64,000 nucleotides of DNA from contig JAZNKF010000012.1 of the NCBI GenBank assembly GCA_045578425.1, positions 39,943 through 103,942 on the forward strand, given 5' to 3'. The notes beneath the pieces were generated by a model. The model was not told the origin of the DNA. It saw only the letters and a list, made by a program, of their open reading frames with translations, and searched no databases. This DNA is from RGIG3009 sp045578425. Its GTDB lineage: Bacteria > Bacillota > Clostridia > Oscillospirales > Acutalibacteraceae. Of the stretch, positions 7,592 to 16,794 are shown piece after piece (positions within the stretch are counted from its first letter, which is position 1; each line of letters opens with the position of its first letter). Both the position numbers and the translations under genes were made by a program.

Positions 7592-10234
7592 TCATTCACT
7601 GCGTAAGGCTTCCACAGGGTCTTTATGCGCGGCAACGCGGGAGGGAATCAAACCGGCAATAAAGGTAAGCAGCATACTCACCGCAACCAGTATTACCGCA
7701 CCGCGAACGGGAAGAACGGCAACGTTGGGGATGTTTGTCAGCGGATAAATGATGGCATTGGCGAGCATCACCAACAGCAGAGTTACACCGATTCCCAAAG
7801 CACCGGCAGTAAATCCGACAATGAGTGTTTCGGCATTAAATACACGGGAAATATCGCGTTTGGATGCACCCATCGCGCGCAAAATACCAATTTCTTTGGT
7901 GCGCTCCAACACCGAAATGTAGGTGATAATGCCAATCATAATGGAGGAAACTACCAAAGAAATCGCCACAAACGCAATCAAGATAATGCTGATAGCATTA
8001 ATAATGGTCGTCACAGACGACATCATAAGTCCCACGTAATCGGTGTAGGTGATTTGATTTTTTTCTTCTACACTTTCATTATAGGCGTTAATGTGTTCTG
8101 AAATTTCTTCTTTGGCGGCAAAATCCTTGGCATAAATATTGATGGCGCTGGGTTCGTCCAAAGACGAAACACCCAACAGTGCCAAATTACCTTCATACGT
8201 CGCATTGGAAGTTTGGTTCATTTGCTTGGCAAATAATTCCACAATCTGTTGTTCTGTCATACCTTGCATTTGCATTTGTTGCAACGAAGCGCCGTACTGT
8301 GCTTGGTCTTCCGGCGGCAAAGTGGCAAGATATGCCTTCAATTCGTCCATTGTGTAGGTGGGGGTATCTTCGGAACTAAAGGGTAACGCGGTAAACACGT
8401 CAATGGTTTGGTCGGCTTGTTGTTCTTTGACAATTTCACTGTTGTTGACACGGCTTACCAGTTCTCGCATTAAATCGGCACGATACCCGATAACACCCGC
8501 GGTTGTCATCACTTTGGCATCTTGCGCGGGACGCAAAATACCCACCACTTTCAGTTCCATGGCGTTTTCTAACTTTGACAGTAAATACACGTCATCTTGT
8601 GAACGGTCAGACCAGGTGCCGTTTTTGTTTTTGGAAAAATAATCGGTGTTAAGCAGTAACTTGTACCGTAAATTTAACAGTTCATCGTAACCGTAGTGCG
8701 AAACCGGCTGTTTGGGAATTTCTTCACCTTTGGTCGCGGCAGTAAACAGTTCCTTAAGGTCGGCGGCATCCATCATGCCGAGCGCGTAAGCGGTGTAATC
8801 GCTGATTTCGTTGTTTTCGTCCACCATCAGCACCACTTCGTCGTATCGCGTCGGCATACGACCGGCAATCACGTCGTATTGTGAAGAAAGCAGCTCTTCG
8901 TTGTCAAGCAACTCTTGCCAAACCCCACTGTTCATCATACCCATGGCGGAAGAACCCGCAAGGGGGGAAGAGGCATCGGTTTGCGGGGTAGGCATCCCCA
9001 TTTTGTCAAACACTTGCGAGGGATTCACTTGGTAAATGCCGTCAGCGGTATCCGCACGGTAAATGTTCATTTGAGTGGAATACACATACTGAATCGCATT
9101 GCAAAGCGGTGCAATAGGACTGTCTTCTTTTTCCAAATACGCCTTAAAATCTTTGAGGTTGTTGGAAGTCATGCCGGATAACATGGTTTCAATCATGCCG
9201 GTCATAATGTTGTTGGTATAAATTTGCTCGGTGTCGGCATGGTCGATTTTTTCGGCGCTGCCCATAATGGAAGTAATCATATCGTTAACATCCACCGACG
9301 TTTCTTCCAACGTCAGCGGGTAACTCGAAAGCGTATCTTCTTCGACTTTGTTGATATATTGCCGCAAACCGGTAGAAAGCGATAAAATCAGTGCAATACC
9401 GATAATCCCGATACTGCCCGCAAACGAGGTCATAAAGGTACGCGCTTTTTTGGTCATTAAGTTGTTAAGCGATAATGAAAGCGCCGTAAAAAACGACATA
9501 GACGGTTTGCGTTGTTTTTTCTTTTTCGGCGCGGGTTCTTCTGCAACTTCTTCGGGGGCATAGGGGTTGGAATCGTCAACCACACGCCCGTCTAACAACT
9601 TGATAATCCGCGTGGAATACTGCTCGGCAAGTTCGGGGTTGTGTGTGACCATAATCACCAGTTTATCCTGTGCAATCTCTTTGAGCAGTTCCATAATTTG
9701 CACGCTGGTTTCACTGTCCAAAGCACCCGTTGGTTCGTCTGCCAATAGAATATCGGGATTGTTAATGAGCGCACGCGCAATCGCCACGCGTTGCATTTGC
9801 CCACCGGACATTTGATTGGGCTTTTTATGTAACTGGTCGCCTAATCCCACTTTGTTCAACACTTCGGTGGCGCGCGCACGACGTTCGGCACGGCTGATGC
9901 CTGTGAGTGTCAGTGATAATTCCACATTGGACAACACCGATTGATGCGGAATCAGGTTGTAACTTTGAAAAACAAAGCCCACCGAATGATTGCGATAAGC
10001 ATCCCAATCCCCCGAAGAGAATTGCTTGGTAGACGTGCCGTTGATAACCAAATCCCCCGTGGTGTAGCGGTCTAATCCGCCAATAATGTTAAGCAACGTC
10101 GTTTTTCCGCAACCGGATGGACCGAGCACGGATACAAATTCATTTTTTCGAAAAACCATAGAAAAACCTTTAAGAGCGGTAACGGTTTCACCGCCCAAAC
10201 GGTATTCTTTAACAATATCGTGTAATGCCAGCAT
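7592..10234 (-). CDS. MacB-like ABC transporter, fused ATPase and FtsX permease
   Basis: Single-chain ABC exporter of the MacB/FtsX type (880 residues from ATG 10234, which has GGAGGC seven bases upstream; the frame runs 43 codons further without a ribosome site). The N-terminal ATPase (about 1-225) has Walker A GPSGCGKTT, signature MSGGQMQRVAIARAL and Walker B ILLADEPTGALD. A lysine-rich linker leads to the first membrane segment near residue 285. A large extracytoplasmic domain of about 450 residues follows, then three membrane segments with the FtsX motif (ERTKEIGILRAMGASKRDI). Such proteins act mechanically on lipoproteins, peptides or antibiotics. The substrate is unknown, and no partner membrane fusion protein is adjacent. 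Confidence 0.9.
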   Translation of the reverse strand: MLALHDIVKEYRLGGETVTALKGFSMVFRKNEFVSVLGPSGCGKTTLLNIIGGLDRYTTGDLVINGTSTKQFSSGDWDAYRNHSVGFVFQSYNLIPHQSVLSNVELSLTLTGISRAERRARATEVLNKVGLGDQLHKKPNQMSGGQMQRVAIARALINNPDILLADEPTGALDSETSVQIMELLKEIAQDKLVIMVTHNPELAEQYSTRIIKLLDGRVVDDSNPYAPEEVAEEPAPKKKKQRKPSMSFFTALSLSLNNLMTKKARTFMTSFAGSIGIIGIALILSLSTGLRQYINKVEEDTLSSYPLTLEETSVDVNDMITSIMGSAEKIDHADTEQIYTNNIMTGMIETMLSGMTSNNLKDFKAYLEKEDSPIAPLCNAIQYVYSTQMNIYRADTADGIYQVNPSQVFDKMGMPTPQTDASSPLAGSSAMGMMNSGVWQELLDNEELLSSQYDVIAGRMPTRYDEVVLMVDENNEISDYTAYALGMMDAADLKELFTAATKGEEIPKQPVSHYGYDELLNLRYKLLLNTDYFSKNKNGTWSDRSQDDVYLLSKLENAMELKVVGILRPAQDAKVMTTAGVIGYRADLMRELVSRVNNSEIVKEQQADQTIDVFTALPFSSEDTPTYTMDELKAYLATLPPEDQAQYGASLQQMQMQGMTEQQIVELFAKQMNQTSNATYEGNLALLGVSSLDEPSAINIYAKDFAAKEEISEHINAYNESVEEKNQITYTDYVGLMMSSVTTIINAISIILIAFVAISLVVSSIMIGIITYISVLERTKEIGILRAMGASKRDISRVFNAETLIVGFTAGALGIGVTLLLVMLANAIIYPLTNIPNVAVLPVRGAVILVAVSMLLTFIAGLIPSRVAAHKDPVEALRSE

Positions 10235-10342
10235 AACAAAGCCTCCTGTCTGATAAATACAGTATAACAGAAAACTATGAATAATGTATAAACAAATTAG
10301 AAAAATATTCCTTTTTTTCTTGGGATAACTCAAAAATAACAG

Positions 10343-10371
10343 TTGACAAACGTATTTTATCATAGTATAAT
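10343..10371 (+). promoter_or_regulatory. Sigma-70 promoter of the tRNA-Pro region
   Basis: Consensus TTGACA (10343-10348), 17-base spacer, TATAAT (10366-10371). It points at the partial tRNA copy and tRNA-Pro 220 bases downstream, and nothing protein-coding intervenes. Confidence 0.85.
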
Positions 10372-10396
10372 AGCAAATGCTTTCGTGCGAGATTTG

Positions 10397-10420
10397 TAGC
10401 GAGATGTGGCTCAGTTTGGT
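10397..10420 (+). repeat. Partial duplicate of the tRNA-Pro 5' half
   Basis: Twenty-four bases, beginning TAGCGAGATGTGGCTC, are identical to the leader and 5' acceptor/D-arm of the real tRNA at 10591-10614. The copy then diverges into unrelated GC-rich sequence, so it cannot fold into a tRNA. It may be a relic of a duplication, or of an insertion that split an earlier tRNA copy. Confidence 0.75.
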
Positions 10421-10469
10421 GGGCGCGTTGCCGAGCGCTCGCGGTGCGAGATACAGCGAGGCAAAAGCG

Positions 10470-10521
10470 GGTGCCGCGGTCGAAATTTATCGGCAAAAGC
10501 CGAAAATAAATTTCGGGCACC
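10470..10521. repeat. Long imperfect hairpin inside the tRNA leader
   Basis: GGTGCC...GGCACC encloses GAAATTTAT...ATAAATTTC and a GGC-AAAA-GCC tip, giving a 52-base hairpin between the partial and the full tRNA copies. There is no T-run after it, so it is not an obvious terminator. It could be part of a dispersed intergenic repeat; its copy number cannot be judged here. Confidence 0.5.
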
Positions 10522-10592
10522 GCAAACGGAAGCTGCGTAGCAGCGCGACGAAGACGATTATCTTTCGTAAGCGTTGATAAAAAAATAAATAG

Positions 10593-10669
10593 CGAGATGT
10601 GGCTCAGTTTGGTAGAGCGCTGCGTTCGGGACGCAGAGGCCGCAGGTTCGAATCCTGTCATCTCGACCA
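10593..10669 (+). tRNA. tRNA-Pro (anticodon CGG)
   Basis: Seven-base acceptor stem CGAGATG / CATCTCG, D-arm GCTC-AGTTTGGTA-GAGC, anticodon stem CTGCG/CGCAG with loop TTCGGGA (anticodon CGG, proline), T-arm GCAGG-TTCGAAT-CCTGT, and an encoded CCA end. Its 3' 24 bases recur at 27320-27343 and 59877-59900, marking it as the integration target of elements A and B. Confidence 0.95.
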
Positions 10670-10670
10670 T
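10647..10670 (+). other. Attachment site 1 (attL of element A), tRNA 3' end
   Basis: The 24-base core TTCGAATCC...CTCGACCAT is identical to 27320-27343 and differs by one base from 59877-59900. It spans the T-loop to the CCA end, the usual crossover segment for tyrosine integrases that use tRNA genes. Integration here leaves the tRNA intact. Confidence 0.8.
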
Positions 10671-10675
10671 CCAAA

Positions 10676-10714
10676 AACTCCGGAAAGCCTTTGTTTTCAA
10701 GGCTTTCCGGAGTT
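10676..10714 (+). terminator. Terminator after tRNA-Pro at the element A left end
   Basis: Perfect 16-bp stem AACTCCGGAAAGCCTT with a 7-base loop, then TCTCTTTTT. It starts six bases after the att core and so terminates the tRNA transcript in the integrated state. Confidence 0.9.
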
Positions 10715-10739
10715 CTCTTTTTCCCCAAAAGGTCAAGTT

Positions 10740-10760
10740 GGGGCTTATTTGGGGCTTATT
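10740..10760 (+). repeat. Direct repeat of GGGGCTTATT at the element A left end
   Basis: Two copies of GGGGCTTATT (10740-10749 and 10751-10760) separated by one base. The same decamer occurs in the two 166-bp right-end regions at 27184 and 59741, with an inverted TAAGCCC partner there. Position and repetition suggest integrase arm-binding sites. Confidence 0.55.
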
Positions 10761-10769
10761 GTGCTGAAA

Positions 10770-10810
10770 AACACCCGAAATCACGGTTTTTGAGAGTGAT
10801 TTCGGGTGTT
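10770..10810 (-). terminator. Terminator of the collagen-like gene
   Basis: A 15-bp perfect stem (AACACCCGAAATCAC and complement) is followed on the minus strand by TTTTCAG. It lies 23 bases beyond the stop of the minus-strand collagen-like gene. Confidence 0.75.
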
Positions 10811-10832
10811 CTTACTTGTGGTAGTTGTAGAC

Positions 10833-13800
10833 TTAGCTTGTCGTTCTGTTCCAAATTTTTTCGTAGAACTTAAAATCAGTAGTATGAACTCCATTATTAT
10901 ACAGCGTCGTCAACCGAACAGTAGAAGTTAATGCTTTGGCGGCTTTATCAGAATCTGAGATATCGTAATATCTACCAGTATATTCCGTTTTCCCACCGGT
11001 ATAAACATATGCGAAGGTATACGCTACCGCATCCCATCCTGTCGGTTCTTCAAATACAGCTGTTGTCAAACCGGTTCCATAGAAAGCATACGCCCCAATG
11101 CAAGTAACACTTTTAGGAATAGTTACCGTGGTTATAGAGGAACAACCATAGAAACTATAATTTGAGATTTGATACACTTTATTAGGGATGTATATCGATT
11201 TAAGCGACGAACAATTATAAAACGCTTCAACGGAAATCAATTCCAAGCTGCTGTTTTCGGAAATGTTTACATTTTCCAACGCAGTACATCCATAAAAACT
11301 CCTATATCCTATCACCGCACATGTATTAGGTATGTTGATTTCATTCAATCTTATACAACCCTCAAAAGCACTACCACCGGTGTATGTCATGGTATTAGCA
11401 TCGCTTATAGAAACCGTTTCCAAAGCACTATCGCCATAAAAGGCATATCCGTTTATAGAGCAATTATCCGGGATATTAATACTCATCAAGGACTTGCAGT
11501 CTGCAAACGCATAATCATTTAACAATTTCATAGTGCTAGGCAAGGTCACTTGTTGGAGAACGGTTAATCCCTTAAAGCCCTCGGTTAAGACTTGTGTAAC
11601 GGCAACACCGTTATAGGTTTCAGGGATTTCTATTGTAGCAACCGTTTTCGCCTTTTCACCCGCCATAACACCGTATGTGCCGTCAGGCAATAAGGAATAA
11701 ATCAAAACGCCGCTTTCTTCAGGAGCTCCAAACTCGACAGCCACTTTGTCAGTAGATCCATCTGTGTAGGTGATGATTAAATATCCGTCTACCGAAGAAG
11801 ATATACTACTGATACCCTTGCCATCTTGACCATTTGTTCCGTCTTTGCCATCCTTACCATCTTCGCCCTTCAAACTCGCCAGCCAATCTTCAAGGGTGCC
11901 TTCATAATCCGGATATTTTTCGCAGTAAAGTTCATAGGCAGACTTACCGTCAACACCATCTTTACCTGCAGGTCCTTGCGGCCCCTGAGAACCTTGAGGT
12001 CCTTGCTCGCCGGGATCGCCCTTAGGTCCTTTGATATTCCCCAGCAAGGTTAACGTGCCAGATTCACCGTACTTGACGGACAGATTACCATCATCGTCGA
12101 GTGTAAGAATCGGCGTTAAGCCATCCGCGCCCGCATTACCCGGTATACCTTGAGGACCCTGGGGACCTTGCTCGCCTTGGAGGCCCTGAGGACCCTGTTC
12201 ACCACGAATGGGGCCTAAGGTCGTTGTGCTGTCATCATCCATGGTAATAACCAACTTATAATCGTCCGTCAAGACGATGGATTTGATTCCATTGCCATCT
12301 GCGCCGGCAGCACCCACGATGGATTTTTCGATAATGATATCCTCGCCGTATTTCATATCGATAACGAGGTAATTGTTTTCGTTGACGGTAATACCTACGA
12401 TACCATCGCCATCTTCACCGTCTTCACCGTTTGTGCCATCCTGTGCCACCGCTTTTTTGCCGGTATCCACACCATCGATCCACCAGTTACCATTCGTGCC
12501 GATCTCTGGCGTTTTACCGTTTTCACCATTAACACCGTTTTGACCGGCGGCAACTTCGGTATCTTCTTCGCCAATCCACCAAGTACCGTTTTTGATATAT
12601 GGTGTCTTGCCGTCTTTTCCATCAGTACCGAGAGCCTTTACACCTGTAGATTCGCCATTAATGTACCAATAACCATCCTTGATTTCAGGAGTAGCACCGT
12701 CGTTGCCGTTTTGGCCGTCGGCGCCGGTAGCTTTGACATTCAGCGAAGAATAACTATTGCCGTTATCGTAAGATACGTACCAGTAGTTGTCATCACCGAT
12801 TTCAAGCATAGGCGTCGTGCCATCCGTACCGTTCTGACCGTTACTGCCATTGGTTCCATTCGCGCCGGTGGCTTTCACGTTTAAAGAAGAATAATTCTCG
12901 CCAGCATCATAAGAAACATACCAGTAATTATCGTCACCGATTTTCAGCAAGGGGGTAACACCGGTATCGCCCTTTTGACCGTCTTCACCTACAGCCTTAG
13001 TATTAAGCGAGGTGTAATGATTACCGTTATCGTAGGATACGAACCAATAGTCATTCTCAATCTTCAGAATAGGCGTAATACCGTTAGTGCCGTTTGTACC
13101 GTCTATGCCTTGCGCTCTTACGTTGGTATTTTGGTCGCCGATATACCAGTACCCCTCTTTAATGGTGGGACTGATTCCGTTGTCACCATCATCTCCCTTT
13201 TCGCCCTTGGCAGCACCAAGTTCGGTATAACTTGTACCTTCATCATAAGATACATACCATTTATCATTTTCAATTTTAAGTTGCGGGGTAATACCATTTT
13301 CACCGTCAACAGCAACCGCTTTATAGGTTGTTACAGTATCGCCGAATTTCCAGTATCCGTCTTCAGTAATGGTGGGGGTAATACCATCAGCCCCTGTGGC
13401 GGCTCCAAGCTCGGTATAGGTGTCGCCATTATCGTAGGATACTTTCCATTTACCATCTTTAATGATAAGCTGAGGCGTGATACCGTCGGCGCCCTTTAAG
13501 TTTTCAAACTTATAGACCTTCTCGCTGTTGGTCAGGGTGATGGTCATCACGCCGTCAGACAGCGTGATGTTATCGATGCCGACACCGTCATCGCCATCTT
13601 CTCCGTCAGCACCCTTTTCGCCTTGCGCCTTATATTCGGTTTTTTGCGCGCCGATATACCAGTAGCCATCCTCGCCGATATGAGGTGTGGTACCGTTGAT
13701 ACCTTTTGCCATAACGGCGGTGGTCGTGTCGCCGATTACCCAGTATCCGTCGCCATTGATATAGGGCGTATCGCCGTTAACACCGTTCGTGCCGTTGGTG

Positions 13801-16061
13801 CCGACAGCTTTGATGTTGGTAACCTCATTGCCGATACACCAGAAGCCCTCATTATTGATATAGGGGGAATCACCCTTATCGCCGGTATTGCCTTTTTCGC
13901 CTTGAGCTTTATAAGCCGTCTTCTGCTCGCCGATATACCAATATCCGTCGTTGCCGATATGCGGAGTAGTGCCATTCACACCGGCCGCTTTGACGGTTGT
14001 AGCGGTATTACCAATGACCCAAAAACCATCTGCATTGATGTAAGGGGTATCGCCGTCATCACCCTTAGCACCATCGACGCCCGCAGCTTTAACACCGGTG
14101 TCGGTTGTGCCGATCCACCAGTTACCATTGTCGCCGATTTCGGGTGAGAGACCGTTTGTGCCCTTCAAGCTTTCGATAAATGCCGTTTCACTATCGGCAT
14201 TGGTAAGGCCCAAACGTTTGGCGATCTCATAGGCCGATTCACCGGCTGCACCGGTATCACCCTTGGCGCCTTTATCACCGGTTGCTTTCACGTTCGTTGA
14301 AGCGAAAGACACACCGCCATTGGTAGAAATCTCCCACGTATTTGTAGCCGCATCAATGCGGATTTGCGGAGCAACAGCGTCTTTGCCGTTTTCTCCCTTG
14401 GCTACAATGCCTGTGTTATTATCGCCAATCCACCAAATACCGTCTTTAATTTCGGGTGTCAAACCATCTTTACCTGTAGCGCCTGTTTGACCTATAGCAC
14501 CACTATCACCCTTTGCACCCGTTGCTTTAACGCCTGTAGTTACATAAGTGGCACCGTTATCAATGGAAACTTCCCATTCGTTATCGCTGTTTATTCTGAT
14601 TTTAGGAGAGATGCCATCGGCGCCTTTTTCGCCTTTGGCGCCATTTTGTCCGTCAGCACCTTTTTCGCCGGTAGCCTTAACGCCGGTAGAAGTGTAATTG
14701 ACACCGCCGTCAATGGAGATCTCCCATTCGTTCGTTGTAGAGTTAATGCGAACAACAGGCGAAATGCCATCTTCACCATTGGCACCCTTTAAAGATGCAA
14801 GCCAATTTTCAACGGTTACCGCAGAAGAAATAAGACCTGTTTCAACCGCCAGTTCATAAGCAGATTTGCCATTCGCACCGGTAGAACCCTTTAAGGATTC
14901 CGTCCACTGCTCATAGGTTAAATTGGGGTTGTTTTCGAGGGCTACTTCATACGCCGATTTGCCGTTCGCACGGATGCCGGTGTCAGTTGTTCCTATCCAC
15001 CAGTTACCGTTTGTGTCAATATGGGGAGTGAGACCCGCAGCACCGGCGGAACCGACATCACCCTTATCTCCCTTGTCTCCCTTGTCGCCTTTGTCACCTT
15101 TGTCACCTTTGTCTCCCTTGACGCCGTCTTGACCTTGCGGACCTTGGGCGACAATGCCGGTATCGGTTGTACCGATCCACCAATTGCCATCTTTTATGTA
15201 AGGGGTATCGCCGGCAGAACCAGCGTCACCTTTATCACCTTTGTCGCCCTTATCGCCTTTGAGACCTTGAGCGCCGGTTGCGCCGGTATCACCCTTGTCA
15301 CCTTTTACGCCTTTAAGGCTCTCGATCCATTCGGCTTCGCTGGTTGCCGTAGTCTTGCCGGTCAGCACGGCAATTTCATAGGCAGAAAGACCGTTCAATC
15401 CGCTTGTGCCAACAACCTTACCGAGATTAACGATTTTTTTGTCGGAAAAGGACAGCACAAGTTCACCGGCACCGTTGATATCAACATCGGAGATGCCGAT
15501 ACCATCCTTGCCGTTTACCCCATCTTTACCATCGGCACCGTCTTTGCCATCAGCACCGTCTTTTCCATCGGCGCCGTCTTTGCCGTCAATGCCATCCTGA
15601 CCGTCAGCACCGTTCTGACCATCCTGACCGTTGATTCCGTCTTTTCCGTTTGCGCCATCGATGCCAACGGCTTTGCCGAGATTTATCGTTGTTTCATCGG
15701 CAAGAGTCAGGACAAGTTCACCTTTAGAGTTGAAAGATGCCGTTTTAATTCCAACTGCATCACTGTTCGCCAGTTTTGTGAGCGCAGTAGTCCATTCGGC
15801 TTCTGTTCCTTTATAACCTCCATCTACTGCAATCTCGTAGGCAGATTTGCCGGACAGGGAGTCAAGCCATTCCTGCACAGTGCCTTTATAACCGTTCTCA
15901 ACCGCCAGTTCATAGGCTGATAAGCCGTTTGTCATGGTAGTGGAAGCAGGTATGCTACTTCTGCTATGAATAAAAGTTGCTATGCCACCGGATATGCCAA
16001 CCATAAAAGCAATGGCAACCAATACTGTAAGAACTTTTTTTAAAACCTTCTTTTTGTTCAT
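10833..16061 (-). CDS. Giant collagen-like repeat protein with C-terminal LRR (BspA-type) domain
   Basis: Predicted surface or secreted protein of 1742 residues. A basic N-terminus and one hydrophobic segment (about residues 10-30) act as a signal or anchor. Then come repeats of the form SAYEIAVENGYKGTVQEWL, long Gly-X-Y runs (GKDGADGKDG, GDKGDKGDKGD), and many 30-40-residue units of two kinds: a short one with NWWIGTTDTG-like cores and a longer one with YWYVSYDNGNSY-like cores, each ending in KA-x-G. The last 270 residues are BspA-type leucine-rich repeats (LxxVxIPxSVTxIGxYAFYG). No LPXTG sorting signal is seen. The start at 16061 has AGGAGGTG upstream. Such proteins are adhesins or appendage fibres; as cargo on an integrative element it may change host-surface or phage binding (inference). 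Confidence 0.85.
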   Translation of the reverse strand: MNKKKVLKKVLTVLVAIAFMVGISGGIATFIHSRSSIPASTTMTNGLSAYELAVENGYKGTVQEWLDSLSGKSAYEIAVDGGYKGTEAEWTTALTKLANSDAVGIKTASFNSKGELVLTLADETTINLGKAVGIDGANGKDGINGQDGQNGADGQDGIDGKDGADGKDGADGKDGADGKDGVNGKDGIGISDVDINGAGELVLSFSDKKIVNLGKVVGTSGLNGLSAYEIAVLTGKTTATSEAEWIESLKGVKGDKGDTGATGAQGLKGDKGDKGDKGDAGSAGDTPYIKDGNWWIGTTDTGIVAQGPQGQDGVKGDKGDKGDKGDKGDKGDKGDVGSAGAAGLTPHIDTNGNWWIGTTDTGIRANGKSAYEVALENNPNLTYEQWTESLKGSTGANGKSAYELAVETGLISSAVTVENWLASLKGANGEDGISPVVRINSTTNEWEISIDGGVNYTSTGVKATGEKGADGQNGAKGEKGADGISPKIRINSDNEWEVSIDNGATYVTTGVKATGAKGDSGAIGQTGATGKDGLTPEIKDGIWWIGDNNTGIVAKGENGKDAVAPQIRIDAATNTWEISTNGGVSFASTNVKATGDKGAKGDTGAAGESAYEIAKRLGLTNADSETAFIESLKGTNGLSPEIGDNGNWWIGTTDTGVKAAGVDGAKGDDGDTPYINADGFWVIGNTATTVKAAGVNGTTPHIGNDGYWYIGEQKTAYKAQGEKGNTGDKGDSPYINNEGFWCIGNEVTNIKAVGTNGTNGVNGDTPYINGDGYWVIGDTTTAVMAKGINGTTPHIGEDGYWYIGAQKTEYKAQGEKGADGEDGDDGVGIDNITLSDGVMTITLTNSEKVYKFENLKGADGITPQLIIKDGKWKVSYDNGDTYTELGAATGADGITPTITEDGYWKFGDTVTTYKAVAVDGENGITPQLKIENDKWYVSYDEGTSYTELGAAKGEKGDDGDNGISPTIKEGYWYIGDQNTNVRAQGIDGTNGTNGITPILKIENDYWFVSYDNGNHYTSLNTKAVGEDGQKGDTGVTPLLKIGDDNYWYVSYDAGENYSSLNVKATGANGTNGSNGQNGTDGTTPMLEIGDDNYWYVSYDNGNSYSSLNVKATGADGQNGNDGATPEIKDGYWYINGESTGVKALGTDGKDGKTPYIKNGTWWIGEEDTEVAAGQNGVNGENGKTPEIGTNGNWWIDGVDTGKKAVAQDGTNGEDGEDGDGIVGITVNENNYLVIDMKYGEDIIIEKSIVGAAGADGNGIKSIVLTDDYKLVITMDDDSTTTLGPIRGEQGPQGLQGEQGPQGPQGIPGNAGADGLTPILTLDDDGNLSVKYGESGTLTLLGNIKGPKGDPGEQGPQGSQGPQGPAGKDGVDGKSAYELYCEKYPDYEGTLEDWLASLKGEDGKDGKDGTNGQDGKGISSISSSVDGYLIITYTDGSTDKVAVEFGAPEESGVLIYSLLPDGTYGVMAGEKAKTVATIEIPETYNGVAVTQVLTEGFKGLTVLQQVTLPSTMKLLNDYAFADCKSLMSINIPDNCSINGYAFYGDSALETVSISDANTMTYTGGSAFEGCIRLNEINIPNTCAVIGYRSFYGCTALENVNISENSSLELISVEAFYNCSSLKSIYIPNKVYQISNYSFYGCSSITTVTIPKSVTCIGAYAFYGTGLTTAVFEEPTGWDAVAYTFAYVYTGGKTEYTGRYYDISDSDKAAKALTSTVRLTTLYNNGVHTTDFKFYEKIWNRTTS

Positions 16062-16091
16062 ATGAGCACCTCCTGGGTTTTATCGACAAAT

Positions 16092-16120
16092 ACTATAACA
16101 CTTTTTGAACGGTTTGTCCA
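16092..16120 (-). promoter_or_regulatory. Promoter of the collagen-like gene
   Basis: Minus-strand TGGACA (16115-16120), 17-base spacer, TATAGT (16092-16097), 30 bases before the gene. It diverges from the XRE regulator gene. Confidence 0.75.
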
Positions 16121-16145
16121 CTGTTTTCGTATAAATAATATCCAA

Positions 16146-16180
16146 CAGTCAACCATATAATAGTAAAATAAAGTTGACTG
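16146..16180 (+). promoter_or_regulatory. XRE gene -10 box flanked by an inverted-repeat operator
   Basis: CAGTCAAC (16146-16153) and its complement GTTGACTG (16173-16180) flank a TATAAT (16156-16161) directly upstream of the XRE regulator gene. The arrangement suggests autorepression by that regulator. The -35 region is poor. Confidence 0.6.
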
Positions 16181-16204
16181 ATATTGGAAGGTGGGACAAA
16201 GCAA

Positions 16205-16489
16205 GTGAACTTTGGTGAAAAATTGAAAGCACTGAGAACTGGCCTGAAATTATCGCAGCGAGAACTGGCAGAACGCCTCGGCGTCGCCAAGTCCATCGTT
16301 TCCTACTATGAATCCGGCGACCGATACCCTTCCTACGATATACTGGTGAAAATGGCTCGCCTGTTTCACGTTACCACGGATTATCTTTTAGATGTGGATA
16401 AGAATCGTATGATCGACGTGTCCAACCTTTCGGAAGAGGAAATTGGTGTCGTGATCAGTGTGATTAAGGCCCTGGAAAATAAGCAATAA
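16205..16489 (+). CDS. XRE-family HTH repressor
   Basis: Small DNA-binding protein of 94 residues starting at GTG 16205, nine bases after GGAAGGTGG. The helix-turn-helix is classical: LKLSQRELAERLGVAKSIVSYYESGDRYPS, followed by the MARLFHVTTDYLLD segment typical of phage- and element-borne repressors. The short C-terminus (SEEEIGVVISVIKALE) probably dimerises. It diverges from the collagen-like gene and has an inverted repeat around its own -10 box. It may control that gene or element maintenance; the targets are inferred. Confidence 0.88.
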   Translation: MNFGEKLKALRTGLKLSQRELAERLGVAKSIVSYYESGDRYPSYDILVKMARLFHVTTDYLLDVDKNRMIDVSNLSEEEIGVVISVIKALENKQ

Positions 16490-16545
16490 GCACCGTAAAT
16501 TGAGTGTACCATATCGAATAGGTAAATTTCTTCCCATCAAATAAA

Positions 16546-16587
16546 AACCCGATAGATATTGCAGTTTTTTGCAGTATCTATCGGGTT
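16546..16587 (+). terminator. Terminator after the XRE gene (copy 1 of a twin)
   Basis: AACCCGATAGATA...TGCA hairpin with a T-rich loop, followed by TGTTTTTATA. The same hairpin, with two changed bases, recurs at 17257-17295. Confidence 0.85.
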
Positions 16588-16794
16588 GTTTTTATATAAA
16601 ATTTGAGTGAATTACAAGAGAAAATCCGAATGTTTCCCTAAATATAATTATGAAGGGAGATGATTATTTTATTTGTAAAAAATAATGGGATAGGTTGATA
16701 ATTAGATTTATTGTTATTTATAGGTTTAGTTATAATTTGGCCAACTTGTTCGATTATTATATTTAATAATTTAATGTTAAGGAGAAAAAATATT

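Noticed and set aside
10275..10784. 169-codon minus-strand open frame containing a TGFEPAASASRTQ-like stretch
   Set aside because: It is antisense to tRNA-Pro, its leader and the terminator; such frames are well-known false calls over tRNA genes.
15021..15920. 299-codon plus-strand frame opposite the collagen-like gene
   Set aside because: Arises from the repetitive Gly-X-Y codons read in antisense; low-complexity product and no start signals.
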